Shown here in pieces: positions 24,444 through 32,738 of a stretch of DNA of 43,124 bases. The first letter of the stretch is position 1; every line of letters begins with the position of its first letter. This stretch comes from a virus, in the IMG/VR virus record IMGVR_UViG_3300042691_042807, positions 1-43,124 of that record. One strand, 5' to 3'. The position numbers and the translations under genes are program-made. The notes under the pieces are model-generated. The model did not search any database. It was not told the origin of the DNA and saw only the letters and a program-made list of their open reading frames with translations.

Positions 24444-24690
24444 TATTTTAGTATGGTGCGTATACGGACTATTTGTTGGAAGCATAGCCAAATCAATAGT
24501 TCCTGGTGAAGAAAATTTTGGGTTTGTTAAAACTGTGGCTCTCGGCATAGCAGGATCTTATATGGGCGGCGCCATACTCTACCTACTCGGCTCATATAGC
24601 GCAGTATCACCAGCAGGAATAATGATGGGAGTGGCTGGTGGAATATTAACCTTAGTTCTATATAACAAGCTCATCGAAAAAAAATCTTGA
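24436..24690 (+). CDS. GlsB/YeaQ/YmgE-type membrane protein
   Basis: 84 residues, nearly all membrane: VYGLFVGSIAKSIVPG, LGIAGSYMGGAILYLLG, and IMMGVAGGILTLVLYNKL. The glycine pattern matches the small transglycosylase-associated (GlsB/YeaQ/YmgE) family, whose function is unsettled although linked to envelope stress. G+C is higher than in neighbouring genes, which suggests acquisition from a bacterium. ACTGGAGG precedes the ATG. Confidence 0.7.
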   Translation: MFNILVWCVYGLFVGSIAKSIVPGEENFGFVKTVALGIAGSYMGGAILYLLGSYSAVSPAGIMMGVAGGILTLVLYNKLIEKKS

Positions 24691-24715
24691 CTCTCGTACT
24701 CAGTCAACCTATAAT
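24687..24715 (+). promoter_or_regulatory. sigma70-type promoter for the dNTP operon
   Basis: TTGACT (24687-24692), 17-base spacer, TATAAT (24710-24715). The -35 box overlaps the stop codon of the preceding gene. The -10 box ends only six bases before the dCMP deaminase ATG at 24722, so the expected start of transcription falls on or next to the start codon. Confidence 0.72.
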
Positions 24716-24721
24716 AGCTCC

Positions 24722-25189
24722 ATGCGACCAACATGGAGCGATTATTTTCTAGGACTAGCTAAAGTAGCTTCTAAAAGAAGCCACGATATCCATACGCAGC
24801 ATGGTTGTGTAATAACAGATCAATATAATAGAATTTTAGGAGTAGGATACAACGGTTTTCCAAAAGGACTTGATGATTCTGTTTTACCATTAACTCGTCC
24901 AGAGAAATATGACTGGATGATTCATGCTGAACGAAATGCTCTTTCTAATTGTGTTGTTCGTCCTGATAATGGAATAGCGTATGTTACTGGACAATGTTGT
25001 TGTGATTGTATAATGGCCCTATGGCAAGAAGGAATTATAAAAGTAATCATGTCTGACACTCATGGAACTCATAAATTTACAGAAGAAGATCAAAAACGTT
25101 TTGATACTTTTGTATCACACAGTAAAATACAAATAGAAAAAATAAACCCGAATCTTTCTTGGATCAAAGGTATAGGTGGTGTATTATGA
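24722..25189 (+). CDS. dCMP deaminase
   Basis: 155 residues. It opens MRPTWSDYFLGLAKVASKRS like standard dCMP deaminases (RPSWDEYF), which supports this start. Zinc and catalytic residues: His68-Ala-Glu70 (IHAERNA) and Cys93..Cys96 (CCCDCIMAL). It deaminates dCMP to dUMP, feeding dTMP synthesis. First gene of the nucleotide operon with RNR and dUTPase. No ribosome-binding site is available within the expected transcript. Confidence 0.92.
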   Translation: MRPTWSDYFLGLAKVASKRSHDIHTQHGCVITDQYNRILGVGYNGFPKGLDDSVLPLTRPEKYDWMIHAERNALSNCVVRPDNGIAYVTGQCCCDCIMALWQEGIIKVIMSDTHGTHKFTEEDQKRFDTFVSHSKIQIEKINPNLSWIKGIGGVL

Positions 25190-25356
25190 TAAACACTATA
25201 GTTGAACTTTGTTTTTATCTTTCTGTGATTAAATATTATTATGTTTATTTTTTTGATAACATAGAAATTAATCAACAGTATTTACAATTTCAATTTTATA
25301 ACTCTACAATACTAGGGATATTCACAATATTGAATTATAAAAGGTATCAAAAATGA
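25186..25356 (+). CDS. 56-residue hydrophobic protein
   Basis: ATG 25186 overlaps the deaminase stop (ATGA), and its own stop overlaps the nrdB start. ELCFYLSVIKYYYVYFF and STILGIFTILNY are aromatic-rich hydrophobic stretches, probably one or two membrane helices. The upstream in-frame codon at 25159 would overlap the deaminase more. Unknown function; coupling on both sides supports translation. Confidence 0.5.
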   Translation: MINTIVELCFYLSVIKYYYVYFFDNIEINQQYLQFQFYNSTILGIFTILNYKRYQK

Positions 25357-26327
25357 TTTTTAATGAACAAATAACTAGAAAACCTGATCACTATCCTTGG
25401 ACACAAGAATTTATAGAAGCTATGCATAATGGCTTTTGGACACATAGAGAATTTAATTTCCAAAGCGATATACAAGATTTTAAAGTAAATTTAAATGATC
25501 AAGAACAAGAAATTATAGTTCGTGCATTATCTACTATTGGTCAATTAGAAATATCTGTTAAAAAGTTTTGGGCTAAATTAGGAGATAATCTTCCTCATCC
25601 ATCGTTGAACGATATGGGCTATGTAATGGCTAATGTTGAAGTTGTTCACGGAGATGCTTATGAGAGACTATTAGAAGTACTAGGAATTGATGATAATTTT
25701 GAAAAAATATTACAACTAGATATTATTAATGGTCGAGTGAACTATCTAAGAAAACACTTACACAAGTTTCACTCTGATAACAAAAAACAGTTTGTATATT
25801 CTTTGATACTATTTACATTGTTTGTTGAAAATATAGCATTGTTTTCTCAATTTTATACTATCAGTTGGTTTGGTCGTTATAAAAATGTTTTAAAAGACAC
25901 AAACAAGCAAGTAGAATATACTTCAAGAGAAGAAAATTTACATGCTATGATTGGTATGAAAATTATTAATGTTATTCGTGAAGAATATCCAGAACTTTTT
26001 GATGAAGAACTAGAGAATAAAATACTTCATGAGTCTAAGGAAGCAGTCAAGTATGAATGTGAAATAATAGAATGGATAGTAAATGGTTATGATGATGATC
26101 ATTTAAATACTCCACTATTAAAAGAATTTATAAAGAACAGAATGAATATATCATTACAAGAAATAGGATACGATCCAATTTTTGAGGTCGATACCGTATT
26201 GTTAAGAAAAACCTTCTGGTTTGAAGAACAGGTTCTTGGTAATAATATGTCGGACTTCTTTCACTCTAGACCTGTTGAATATCAAAAATCTGCTATGAGT
26301 TTTGCAGAAGAAGATTTATTTTCTTGA
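25353..26327 (+). CDS. nrdB: ribonucleotide reductase class I small subunit (R2)
   Basis: 324 residues. Di-iron ligands by alignment with E. coli R2: Glu66 (GQLEISV, replacing Asp84), Glu96 and His99 (NVEVVH), Glu159 (FVENIALF), Glu194 and His197 (EENLH). Tyr103 lies four residues after His99, the position of the radical Tyr122. It makes the tyrosyl radical that R1 uses to reduce NDPs. It precedes nrdA, 20 bases away. Confidence 0.93.
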   Translation: MIFNEQITRKPDHYPWTQEFIEAMHNGFWTHREFNFQSDIQDFKVNLNDQEQEIIVRALSTIGQLEISVKKFWAKLGDNLPHPSLNDMGYVMANVEVVHGDAYERLLEVLGIDDNFEKILQLDIINGRVNYLRKHLHKFHSDNKKQFVYSLILFTLFVENIALFSQFYTISWFGRYKNVLKDTNKQVEYTSREENLHAMIGMKIINVIREEYPELFDEELENKILHESKEAVKYECEIIEWIVNGYDDDHLNTPLLKEFIKNRMNISLQEIGYDPIFEVDTVLLRKTFWFEEQVLGNNMSDFFHSRPVEYQKSAMSFAEEDLFS

Positions 26328-26347
26328 TTTATCACTAAAGGATAATT

Positions 26348-28000
26348 ATGTCTCATAAAAAATATTATTGGCTCAATTCTCATAGTCGTTTATTCTTAGA
26401 AAGAGGATATTTAGCTGATGGGCTTAGTCCAGAAGAAAGAATCAGACAAATAGCAGATAGAGCAGAAGAACTACTAGGAATCCCAGGATTTGCTGATAAA
26501 TTTGAGGACTATGTTAGTAGAGGATTTTATTCATTATCTACTCCTGTATGGAATAACTTTGGTAATCAAAGAGGACTGCCAGTTAGTTGTTTTAATAGTC
26601 ATATTAGTGATACTATGCAAAGCATACTATATAAAGTTGCTGAAGTAGGAATGATGAGTAAATTGGGTGGTGGTACAAGCGGATATTTCGGTGATCTTAG
26701 ACCAAGAGGATCAAAGATAAGTGTTGGTGGAGAATCTAGTGGACCTATTCACTTTATGGAATTGTTTGATAAAGTAGCAGATGTTGTTAGTCAGGGTTCT
26801 GCTCGTAGAGGATCGTTTGCAGCATATATGCCAGTTGAACATCCAGATATTGAAGAGTTTTTACAAATTAGATCCGAAGGACACAGTATTCAGAATATGA
26901 GTATTGGCATAACAATCAGTGATTCTTGGATGAAGAGTATGGTAGATGGTGACAAAGAAAAACGAAAAATTTGGGCAAAGATTATTAAAAAACGTTTTGA
27001 AACTGGCTATCCATATTTAATGTTTGTAGACACTATTAACAATAATAGTCCAGAAGTCTATAAAGATAAAAATCTAAAGATCAATAGTTCTAATTTATGT
27101 TCAGAGATTACACTATCTTCAGATGAAAGTAATTCTTTTGTTTGTGTACTATCATCATTAAATCTGCTTCATTGGGATGAAATAATACAAACAGATGCTA
27201 TTGAAACTTTGATTTATTTTTTGGATGCAATAAATGAAGAATTTATAATCAAAACTGAAAATATTAAATTTATGGAAAGCGCATATAATTTTGCAAAAAA
27301 TCAAAGAGCGCTAGGAATGGGTGTTCTTGGATGGCATTCATATTTACAAAGTAAAATGATACCGTTTGAATCTCTAAAAGCTAAAACATTAAATAATACT
27401 ATATGGAAACAAATTAGAGAAAAATCCGATAAAGCAAGTATAGAGCTAGCTAATAAATTTGGAGAACCACCTTTATTAAAAGGATATGGTAGACGCAATG
27501 TTACTACACTAGCTATTGCCCCAACAACATCTAGTTCATTTATTCTTGGGCAAGTTAGTCCAAGCATAGAACCATTGAATAGCAATTATTTTGTTAAAAA
27601 TTTAGCAAAAGGTAAATTCACATATAAAAATCCATATCTCAAAGAACTTCTAAAAGGCTATGATAAAAATGATGATGAGACATGGAAGAGCATTTTAATA
27701 AGAGGAGGATCTGTTCAACATCTATCATTCTTATCCAAAGAAGAAAAAGATGTATTCAAAACATTTGGTGAAATTTCTCAAAAAGAAATTGTGATTCAAG
27801 CATCTCAAAGACAAAAATATATAGATCAATCACAATCGTTAAACCTAATGGTTGGTACAGACGTTTCTCCAAAAGAAGTTAGCACTCTACTAATAGAGGG
27901 CTGGGAAATGGGAATCAAAACATTTTACTATCAAAGATCAGGTAATCCTGCTCAGGAATTAGCTCGTAATATTTTAACTTGTTCATCATGTGAGGCTTAA
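26348..28000 (+). CDS. nrdA: ribonucleotide reductase class I large subunit (R1), short form
   Basis: 550 residues, well under the 760 of E. coli NrdA. Active-site residues are present: Cys81 (PVSCFNS), Asn249-Cys251-Glu253 (NLCSE), Cys266, the YY pair in FYYQRSG, and the C-terminal Cys545/Cys548 pair (LTCSSCEA). The N-terminal ATP-cone is absent, so dATP activity inhibition through that domain is expected to be lost. AAAGGATAA precedes the ATG. Confidence 0.93.
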   Translation: MSHKKYYWLNSHSRLFLERGYLADGLSPEERIRQIADRAEELLGIPGFADKFEDYVSRGFYSLSTPVWNNFGNQRGLPVSCFNSHISDTMQSILYKVAEVGMMSKLGGGTSGYFGDLRPRGSKISVGGESSGPIHFMELFDKVADVVSQGSARRGSFAAYMPVEHPDIEEFLQIRSEGHSIQNMSIGITISDSWMKSMVDGDKEKRKIWAKIIKKRFETGYPYLMFVDTINNNSPEVYKDKNLKINSSNLCSEITLSSDESNSFVCVLSSLNLLHWDEIIQTDAIETLIYFLDAINEEFIIKTENIKFMESAYNFAKNQRALGMGVLGWHSYLQSKMIPFESLKAKTLNNTIWKQIREKSDKASIELANKFGEPPLLKGYGRRNVTTLAIAPTTSSSFILGQVSPSIEPLNSNYFVKNLAKGKFTYKNPYLKELLKGYDKNDDETWKSILIRGGSVQHLSFLSKEEKDVFKTFGEISQKEIVIQASQRQKYIDQSQSLNLMVGTDVSPKEVSTLLIEGWEMGIKTFYYQRSGNPAQELARNILTCSSCEA

Positions 28001-28002
28001 TA

Positions 28003-28428
28003 ATGATTAGAGTAATGAAAATAAATGATAATGCAACAATACCGACCAGAGCAAATATGTATGATGCTGGTGCAGACTTACACTCTGTTGAAAATATAAC
28101 AATACCACCATTATCAAGAGCGATAGTTAGTACTGGTATTATTGTAGAGTTTCCATCATATAATGTATATGGAAGAATTGCACCAAGATCTGGCTTAGCT
28201 GTAAAACATGGTATTGATGTTTTAGCAGGAGTAGTTGATAATGGATATAGAGGAGAAATAAAAGTAGTACTATTTAATACTGATAAAGATAATTCATTCG
28301 AGGTTAAAATAGGTGACAGGATTGCTCAATTAATAGTTGAAAATTTTTATATTGGTCCAGTAATGGAAGGTGAAATTGATTTAAATACAGAAAGATCCAA
28401 TAACGGGTTTGGATCAAGTGGGACATAG
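28003..28428 (+). CDS. dut: dUTPase
   Basis: 141 residues, the usual length of a trimeric dUTPase. All five motifs appear in order: DAGADLHS, GRIAPRSGLAVKHG, GVVDNGYRGEIKV, GDRIAQLIVE, and the C-terminal glycine-rich RSNNGFGSSG. It converts dUTP to dUMP, keeping uracil out of DNA and supplying dTMP synthesis. Starts two bases after nrdA. Confidence 0.95.
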   Translation: MIRVMKINDNATIPTRANMYDAGADLHSVENITIPPLSRAIVSTGIIVEFPSYNVYGRIAPRSGLAVKHGIDVLAGVVDNGYRGEIKVVLFNTDKDNSFEVKIGDRIAQLIVENFYIGPVMEGEIDLNTERSNNGFGSSGT

Positions 28429-28455
28429 ATATAACATATATATAAAATAGCTTTT

Positions 28456-28498
28456 AGTGTATATATTAAGTATTGTAGTACTTAACAGTATATATTAA
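28456..28498 (+). promoter_or_regulatory. RGTGTA element 6: hairpin flanked by direct repeats
   Basis: AGTGTAT at 28456 begins a structured gap. TTAAGTA/TACTTAA (28466-28472 and 28479-28485) is a perfect 7-bp inverted repeat around TTGTAG. GTATATATTAA occurs twice (28459-28469 and 28488-28498), 29 bases apart, about three helical turns. It lies between dut and phoH and could be an operator/promoter for phoH or a weak terminator. Confidence 0.5.
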
Positions 28499-28509
28499 AG
28501 GAATCAAAC

Positions 28510-29244
28510 TTGAAAAAAAATACCAGAAGTAAGAGTGGTAAAAAGAAAAAAGTAATAGATGCTACTAATAATATTCAAGTTCCAGCGATTAATAGAAATA
28601 GTCTTAAGCCAAGAACTCCAAATCAGATTGAATATATAAGAACAATATCTGAGAATGTTATTACGTTCTGTCATGGTGTTGCTGGTTCTGGAAAGACTCA
28701 TATCGCAATAGGTATGGCTCTAGAATATTTATTAGCCAATAAAATTAAAAAAATTATAATTACTAGACCAGTTGTTGAAAGTGGAGAAAAAATTGGATAT
28801 TTACCAGGAACAGCAGAAGAAAAATTACATCCTTATCTTCTGCCTATTCTTGATGAAATTAAATACTTCATATCTGTTGCAGAGTACTCAAGTTTAAAAA
28901 CGAACGACAGAATCGAAGTGGTGCCTCTTGGATTGATGAGAGGACGTAACTTTCATAATAGTTTTATAGTTGCGGACGAATGCCAAAATGCATCATACGA
29001 TCAATTAAAAATGCTATTGACAAGAATTGGAAATGGAAGTAAAATGATATTGACCGGTGACCATACTCAAAGTGATCTTAGTCGTAATTTACGCGGAGGA
29101 TTCTTCGATATAATCAACGCTCTTACGGGTACTGATGGAATCGGTTTTTCACAGTTAGAACACAAGGATATAGTTCGTAATCCTATTATACCAAAAATAC
29201 TTGTTCGTTTAGAAAATTTTGAAAATGAAAGCAGAAAACAGTAG
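28510..29244 (+). CDS. phoH: PhoH-like ATPase
   Basis: 244 residues. The start is TTG 28510, chosen because AAAGGAA (28498-28503) is well placed and no ATG precedes the conserved core. Walker A is GVAGSGKTHIAIGMA and Walker B SFIVADECQNASYDQLKML, followed by MILTGDHTQSDL, the PhoH/RNA-helicase-like core. A basic N-terminus (KKNTRSKSGKKKK) may bind RNA. PhoH proteins are common in phages; the proposed role is RNA or phosphate-stress metabolism, not settled. Confidence 0.92.
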   Translation: MKKNTRSKSGKKKKVIDATNNIQVPAINRNSLKPRTPNQIEYIRTISENVITFCHGVAGSGKTHIAIGMALEYLLANKIKKIIITRPVVESGEKIGYLPGTAEEKLHPYLLPILDEIKYFISVAEYSSLKTNDRIEVVPLGLMRGRNFHNSFIVADECQNASYDQLKMLLTRIGNGSKMILTGDHTQSDLSRNLRGGFFDIINALTGTDGIGFSQLEHKDIVRNPIIPKILVRLENFENESRKQ

Positions 29245-29809
29245 ATGCTTATTATTAAATGGTGATTATTCTCCATTAGCCATTATAAGTTGGAAACGAG
29301 CACTTATACTATCTATTAAATATGAGGAGAATAATATAAGAGGTGTTGAAATAATAGATTTTTATAAATCAGATTTTATTCAATGCTCTAATGATAAACG
29401 GATGCCTATACCAGCGGTTGCTAAGACTAAAAAGTTTTTTAGACTACAAGATCAACAAGCTACATTTTCTAGAAAAAATATATTTATAAGAGATAATTAT
29501 ACTTGCCAATATTGTGGAAATAAATTTGATACTAATTCGTTAACATATGATCATGTTATACCGAAATCTGTACTTAAAAATTCTGGATCTCCACCAACTT
29601 GTTGGACAAATATAGTAACGGCTTGTGTATCATGTAATAGAAAAAAAGGCAATAGAACACCTAAACAAGCTAATATGCCATTAAGAACTATACCTATTAG
29701 ACCAAAACAAAATGGTAGGAGCTTGTCAATCACGCATCAGCTGTCTAAAATAAGAACAGCCGTGCCAAGTGAATGGCTGTTATATATCCCAGAATCATAT
29801 TTATTATAA
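29225..29809 (+). CDS. HNH endonuclease
   Basis: 194 residues from ATG 29225 (the in-frame TTG at 29219 is less likely). The HNH core is RDNYTCQYCGNKF, LTYDHVIPKS with the catalytic His, and TACVSCNRKKGNRTPKQANM, with two CxxC zinc pairs. The N-terminal LLLNGDYSPLAIISWKRAL is typical of stand-alone phage/bacterial HNH nucleases of this type. It overlaps the end of phoH by 20 bases. It may be a homing or genome-processing nuclease. Confidence 0.88.
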   Translation: MKAENSRCLLLNGDYSPLAIISWKRALILSIKYEENNIRGVEIIDFYKSDFIQCSNDKRMPIPAVAKTKKFFRLQDQQATFSRKNIFIRDNYTCQYCGNKFDTNSLTYDHVIPKSVLKNSGSPPTCWTNIVTACVSCNRKKGNRTPKQANMPLRTIPIRPKQNGRSLSITHQLSKIRTAVPSEWLLYIPESYLL

Positions 29810-30162
29810 TGCCTCTATACTCCTATATCTGTAATAACTGTAGCAGCTTATTTGAAATGGTTTATTCTTATTCAGAATATGATGAATCTAAAAATAGCAC
29901 AAAATGTCCATCTTGTGGTTCTAAAAAAGTTGAACGAAATGTTGATGATATGAAAACATTAAGCTCTTCTGTAAAAAAATCTGACGGCGAACTTAAAACT
30001 ATTGGTGATCTTGCTCGTAGAAATACAGATAGAATGAGCGAAGATCAAAAAGAAGTATTGAATCAAAAACATAATGCATATAAAGAAGAAGTAATAGATA
30101 AACCATTACCAAAAGGTATGTCTAGAATGAAAAAAACTAAGGGTAAAACAAAATGGTACTAA
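29809..30162 (+). CDS. FmdB-type zinc-ribbon protein
   Basis: 117 residues from ATG 29809 (TAATG junction). MPLYSYICNNCSSLFEMVYS and CPSCGSKKVERN form the FmdB-family zinc ribbon; the remaining half is charged and disordered-looking. FmdB domains occur on small putative regulators; its role in phages is unknown. Confidence 0.78.
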   Translation: MPLYSYICNNCSSLFEMVYSYSEYDESKNSTKCPSCGSKKVERNVDDMKTLSSSVKKSDGELKTIGDLARRNTDRMSEDQKEVLNQKHNAYKEEVIDKPLPKGMSRMKKTKGKTKWY

Positions 30163-30554
30163 AAGAAGATAATATGGAAAATTATATTTATCAAAATAAT
30201 ACTGATAATAATAATATTGAAAGTGAATATTATACTTTAATAGGTCTTGAAGACTACATGGATTCAAATAATAGACCAAGGCTTAAAGATGAACAAGATG
30301 ATAATATTTTTGCTAAAAAAATTGTTAGAGACAATTCATCAGTAAGATATAGTGTCAGATTATCAAAAGATGGTAAAATTTTTAATCCAGTATCTATTTA
30401 TGGTAAAGAAAATAATTCTACATTTTTAGATAGAATTTGTAGAGCATCAGGGAAATTTAAAGATGTAAACTATAAAGCTTTTGATATGTATATTAATTTC
30501 TTAAAAACAAAAAATTCCGCATGGCTACATAACGCCGAAAGAGAGGCTGAATAA
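30153..30554 (+). CDS. hypothetical protein
   Basis: 133 residues. Start 30153 has AAGGG at a good distance; ATG 30174 is an alternative with a weaker site. Acidic and Asn-rich N-terminus, then VRYSVRLSKDGKIFNPVS and FLDRICRASGKFKDVNYKAF. No motif recognised. Overlaps both neighbours. Confidence 0.58.
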   Translation: MVLKEDNMENYIYQNNTDNNNIESEYYTLIGLEDYMDSNNRPRLKDEQDDNIFAKKIVRDNSSVRYSVRLSKDGKIFNPVSIYGKENNSTFLDRICRASGKFKDVNYKAFDMYINFLKTKNSAWLHNAEREAE

Positions 30555-30910
30555 TGGCAAAAATTACAAAGATTCAAAACTATGCTATATTATGGTTGAA
30601 CTATCAAGGAATAGAATCAATTAAAATAGCAGATGAACTCAAATTAACAGAAAAACAAGTCCTCTCTGTTTTAGAAAAAGGCATAGATTCTAAAGTATCA
30701 AAAGATTCAACTATTAAAACCGTTAAGTCATCAGTGAATAAAAGCAGATCAAAAGATTTGATGATAACGCAAACATCTGCAAAAGGAACAAAAAACGTAG
30801 CTATAATGACACAAGAGGCCAGTCAACTAAATGATGATTTAAAAAAAATTAATACTAGCACTTCATCTTCAAGAGCCAAAAATAATATAATCTATCGCCC
30901 AAATGGCTAA
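30554..30910 (+). CDS. helix-turn-helix-like small protein
   Basis: 118 residues. IQNYAILWLNYQGIESIKIADELKLTEKQVLSVLE (residues 7-41) has the spacing of a helix-turn-helix, followed by a long basic, Ser/Thr/Lys-rich tail. A DNA-binding regulator or replication accessory protein is possible. One-base overlap with the previous gene. Confidence 0.6.
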   Translation: MAKITKIQNYAILWLNYQGIESIKIADELKLTEKQVLSVLEKGIDSKVSKDSTIKTVKSSVNKSRSKDLMITQTSAKGTKNVAIMTQEASQLNDDLKKINTSTSSSRAKNNIIYRPNG

Positions 30911-31337
30911 TAAAAAATATCCATCGAAATATTCGAATGGTAAACTAGTATCTGCTGCTCAATATATCACAGAGATAATATGTGAAAATAGAGCTAAGAT
31001 GCTTAAAAAAGATTTACATTATCGTTTTTGGGTAAGTAAAGAATGGGCTTCTTACTATCGTAATCAAATAGGAACCGCTAATAAACTCTTAGAAAAATAT
31101 AGTGATACCGCTATAATAAAAGCATTGAATAATTCAAAGGCTTCAAAAATTTATTCTTTGCGAGCACCACACTTGTTGCCTATCATAGAACACGAAGAAG
31201 AAATAGTACAATCCCAAAATAAAATATTCACAAAAGAAATTGAAAGATTAGAAAATCCAAAATTTCAATCTGTGAATATAGGTATCAAAAAAAATAATAT
31301 ATTGTCAAAATTAAAGGATATAGATAATGAGTCTTAA
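30903..31337 (+). CDS. hypothetical protein of the recombination block
   Basis: 144 residues, basic, helical. MANKKYPSKYSNGKLVSAAQYITEIICENRAK, then LHYRFWVSKEWASYYRNQI. These aromatic and basic residues suggest nucleic-acid binding. It overlaps the RecA-like gene by 11 bases. Family not named. Confidence 0.6.
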   Translation: MANKKYPSKYSNGKLVSAAQYITEIICENRAKMLKKDLHYRFWVSKEWASYYRNQIGTANKLLEKYSDTAIIKALNNSKASKIYSLRAPHLLPIIEHEEEIVQSQNKIFTKEIERLENPKFQSVNIGIKKNNILSKLKDIDNES

Positions 31338-32340
31338 AGACGATGTTGTGAAAAATTTCGGTGATGATATTATCCTAAGTGGTAATGCTATAGTTGATAA
31401 AAAAAATGTGATAATACCAATTAGTCCATCATTAGACATAGTACTAAATGGAGGAATACCAGAAGGTAGCTTCGTAGTATTAACAGGACAACCAAAGTGC
31501 GGTAAAACAACAACCTCATTGGATTTTGCCGCTACTGCACAAAAACCAGAATATAAAGGAGCATTAAAAGATACACGAGAAGTGTACTACCTTAACATTG
31601 AAGGTCGATTAAAGAAACGCGATCTTGAAGGAATACCAGGATTAAATCTTGACAAATTCCATGTAATTGGTAGTCAGCAAGGCAAAATTCTTCATGCTGA
31701 GGAATATCTACAAATTGGTGAAAAAATTATTAATGAAATCCCAGGAAGTGTTGTTATCATAGACTCATATTCTGCATTATGCACAGAAGCAGAAATAACG
31801 AGTGAAATGGATAAGATGCAAAGAGCAGATGGGGCTAAATTATTAGCAAAATTTTGTCGCAAGGTCGCTAATGTTATTCCTGTTAATAAAAATATAGTAA
31901 TTGGTATTACCCATCTTATGGGTAATCCTACCGGCTATGGTGCAGAATTCAAGGAGAAAAGTGGTCAGGCTATCGCTTATCAAACTGATATTAAACTAAG
32001 AGCTAAAACATTTAAACCTTGGACATTAAGTGCAGATAGTACTCAGATAGGACAAGAGATAGAATGGCAAGTAGTATGCTCTGCTTTAGGTCCACCAGGA
32101 GGTAATATCACAAGCTATATTAGATATGGCCAAGGGGTTGACAAATATATGGAAGCGATTACACTTGCTTCTGATATGGGTATCATACATAAAGGTGGTG
32201 CATGGTATACTTTGACTAGTTTGTCAGATAAACCAAAATTTCAAGGTGCTGAAAAAGTAAGACAGTATTTGTTAGAAAATGAACAAGCCTATAAAGATTT
32301 AGTATCAAGTATTAAAACAACAATGGGTCTTAAATGCTAG
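31327..32340 (+). CDS. recA: RecA-like recombinase
   Basis: 337 residues, matching RecA/UvsX in length. Walker A is TGQPKCGKTTTSLDF; Walker B is VVIIDSYSAL; GITHLMGNPTGYG marks the L1-type region. It would form filaments on single-stranded DNA for strand exchange and recombination-dependent replication. The next gene starts inside its stop. It could be called UvsX; the sequence alone does not decide. Confidence 0.88.
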   Translation: MSLKDDVVKNFGDDIILSGNAIVDKKNVIIPISPSLDIVLNGGIPEGSFVVLTGQPKCGKTTTSLDFAATAQKPEYKGALKDTREVYYLNIEGRLKKRDLEGIPGLNLDKFHVIGSQQGKILHAEEYLQIGEKIINEIPGSVVIIDSYSALCTEAEITSEMDKMQRADGAKLLAKFCRKVANVIPVNKNIVIGITHLMGNPTGYGAEFKEKSGQAIAYQTDIKLRAKTFKPWTLSADSTQIGQEIEWQVVCSALGPPGGNITSYIRYGQGVDKYMEAITLASDMGIIHKGGAWYTLTSLSDKPKFQGAEKVRQYLLENEQAYKDLVSSIKTTMGLKC

Positions 32341-32738
32341 TAAAAGATTTGGATGGTAATAATCATAATTGGTTATTAACTGGTAATATGGCTAAGGGTA
32401 AAGTATCCAATAAGTCTTCTTATCATCTTTCCGCTAGAAATATTATTAATATTATATATCCAACATTACAAATTTTAGAAGAAGTACCAATACAGTTAAG
32501 AAAAAATGAAACCTTATATTTAGATTTTTATTTACCCTTAAAAAAAGTATGTATAGAAGTTCATGGCGAACAGCACTATAAGTTTATTGCATTTTATCAC
32601 AATACTATATTAAATTTTTTGAAAGCACAAAAAAGAGATAAAGAAAAACAAGAATGGTGTGAAATCAATAGTATAAAGCATATTATTTTACCATATGATA
32701 AAGAAACAGAATGGAGAGATATCATTGTCAACCACTAA
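32334..32738 (+). CDS. PD-(D/E)xK-like endonuclease
   Basis: 134 residues. NETLYLDFYLP followed by VCIEVHGEQHYKF gives a D...ExxG(E)QH arrangement as in Vsr/DUF559-type PD-(D/E)xK nucleases; KRDKEKQEWCEINSIKHIILPY completes the fold. A T-G mismatch (Vsr) or recombination nuclease role is possible next to recA. Confidence 0.68.
   Translation: MLVKDLDGNNHNWLLTGNMAKGKVSNKSSYHLSARNIINIIYPTLQILEEVPIQLRKNETLYLDFYLPLKKVCIEVHGEQHYKFIAFYHNTILNFLKAQKRDKEKQEWCEINSIKHIILPYDKETEWRDIIVNH

Noticed and set aside
29225-29809. HNH gene as a group I intron or intein-borne homing endonuclease
   Set aside because: The neighbouring genes phoH and the zinc-ribbon gene are intact and no intron-like interruption is visible; it is listed as a free-standing nuclease.
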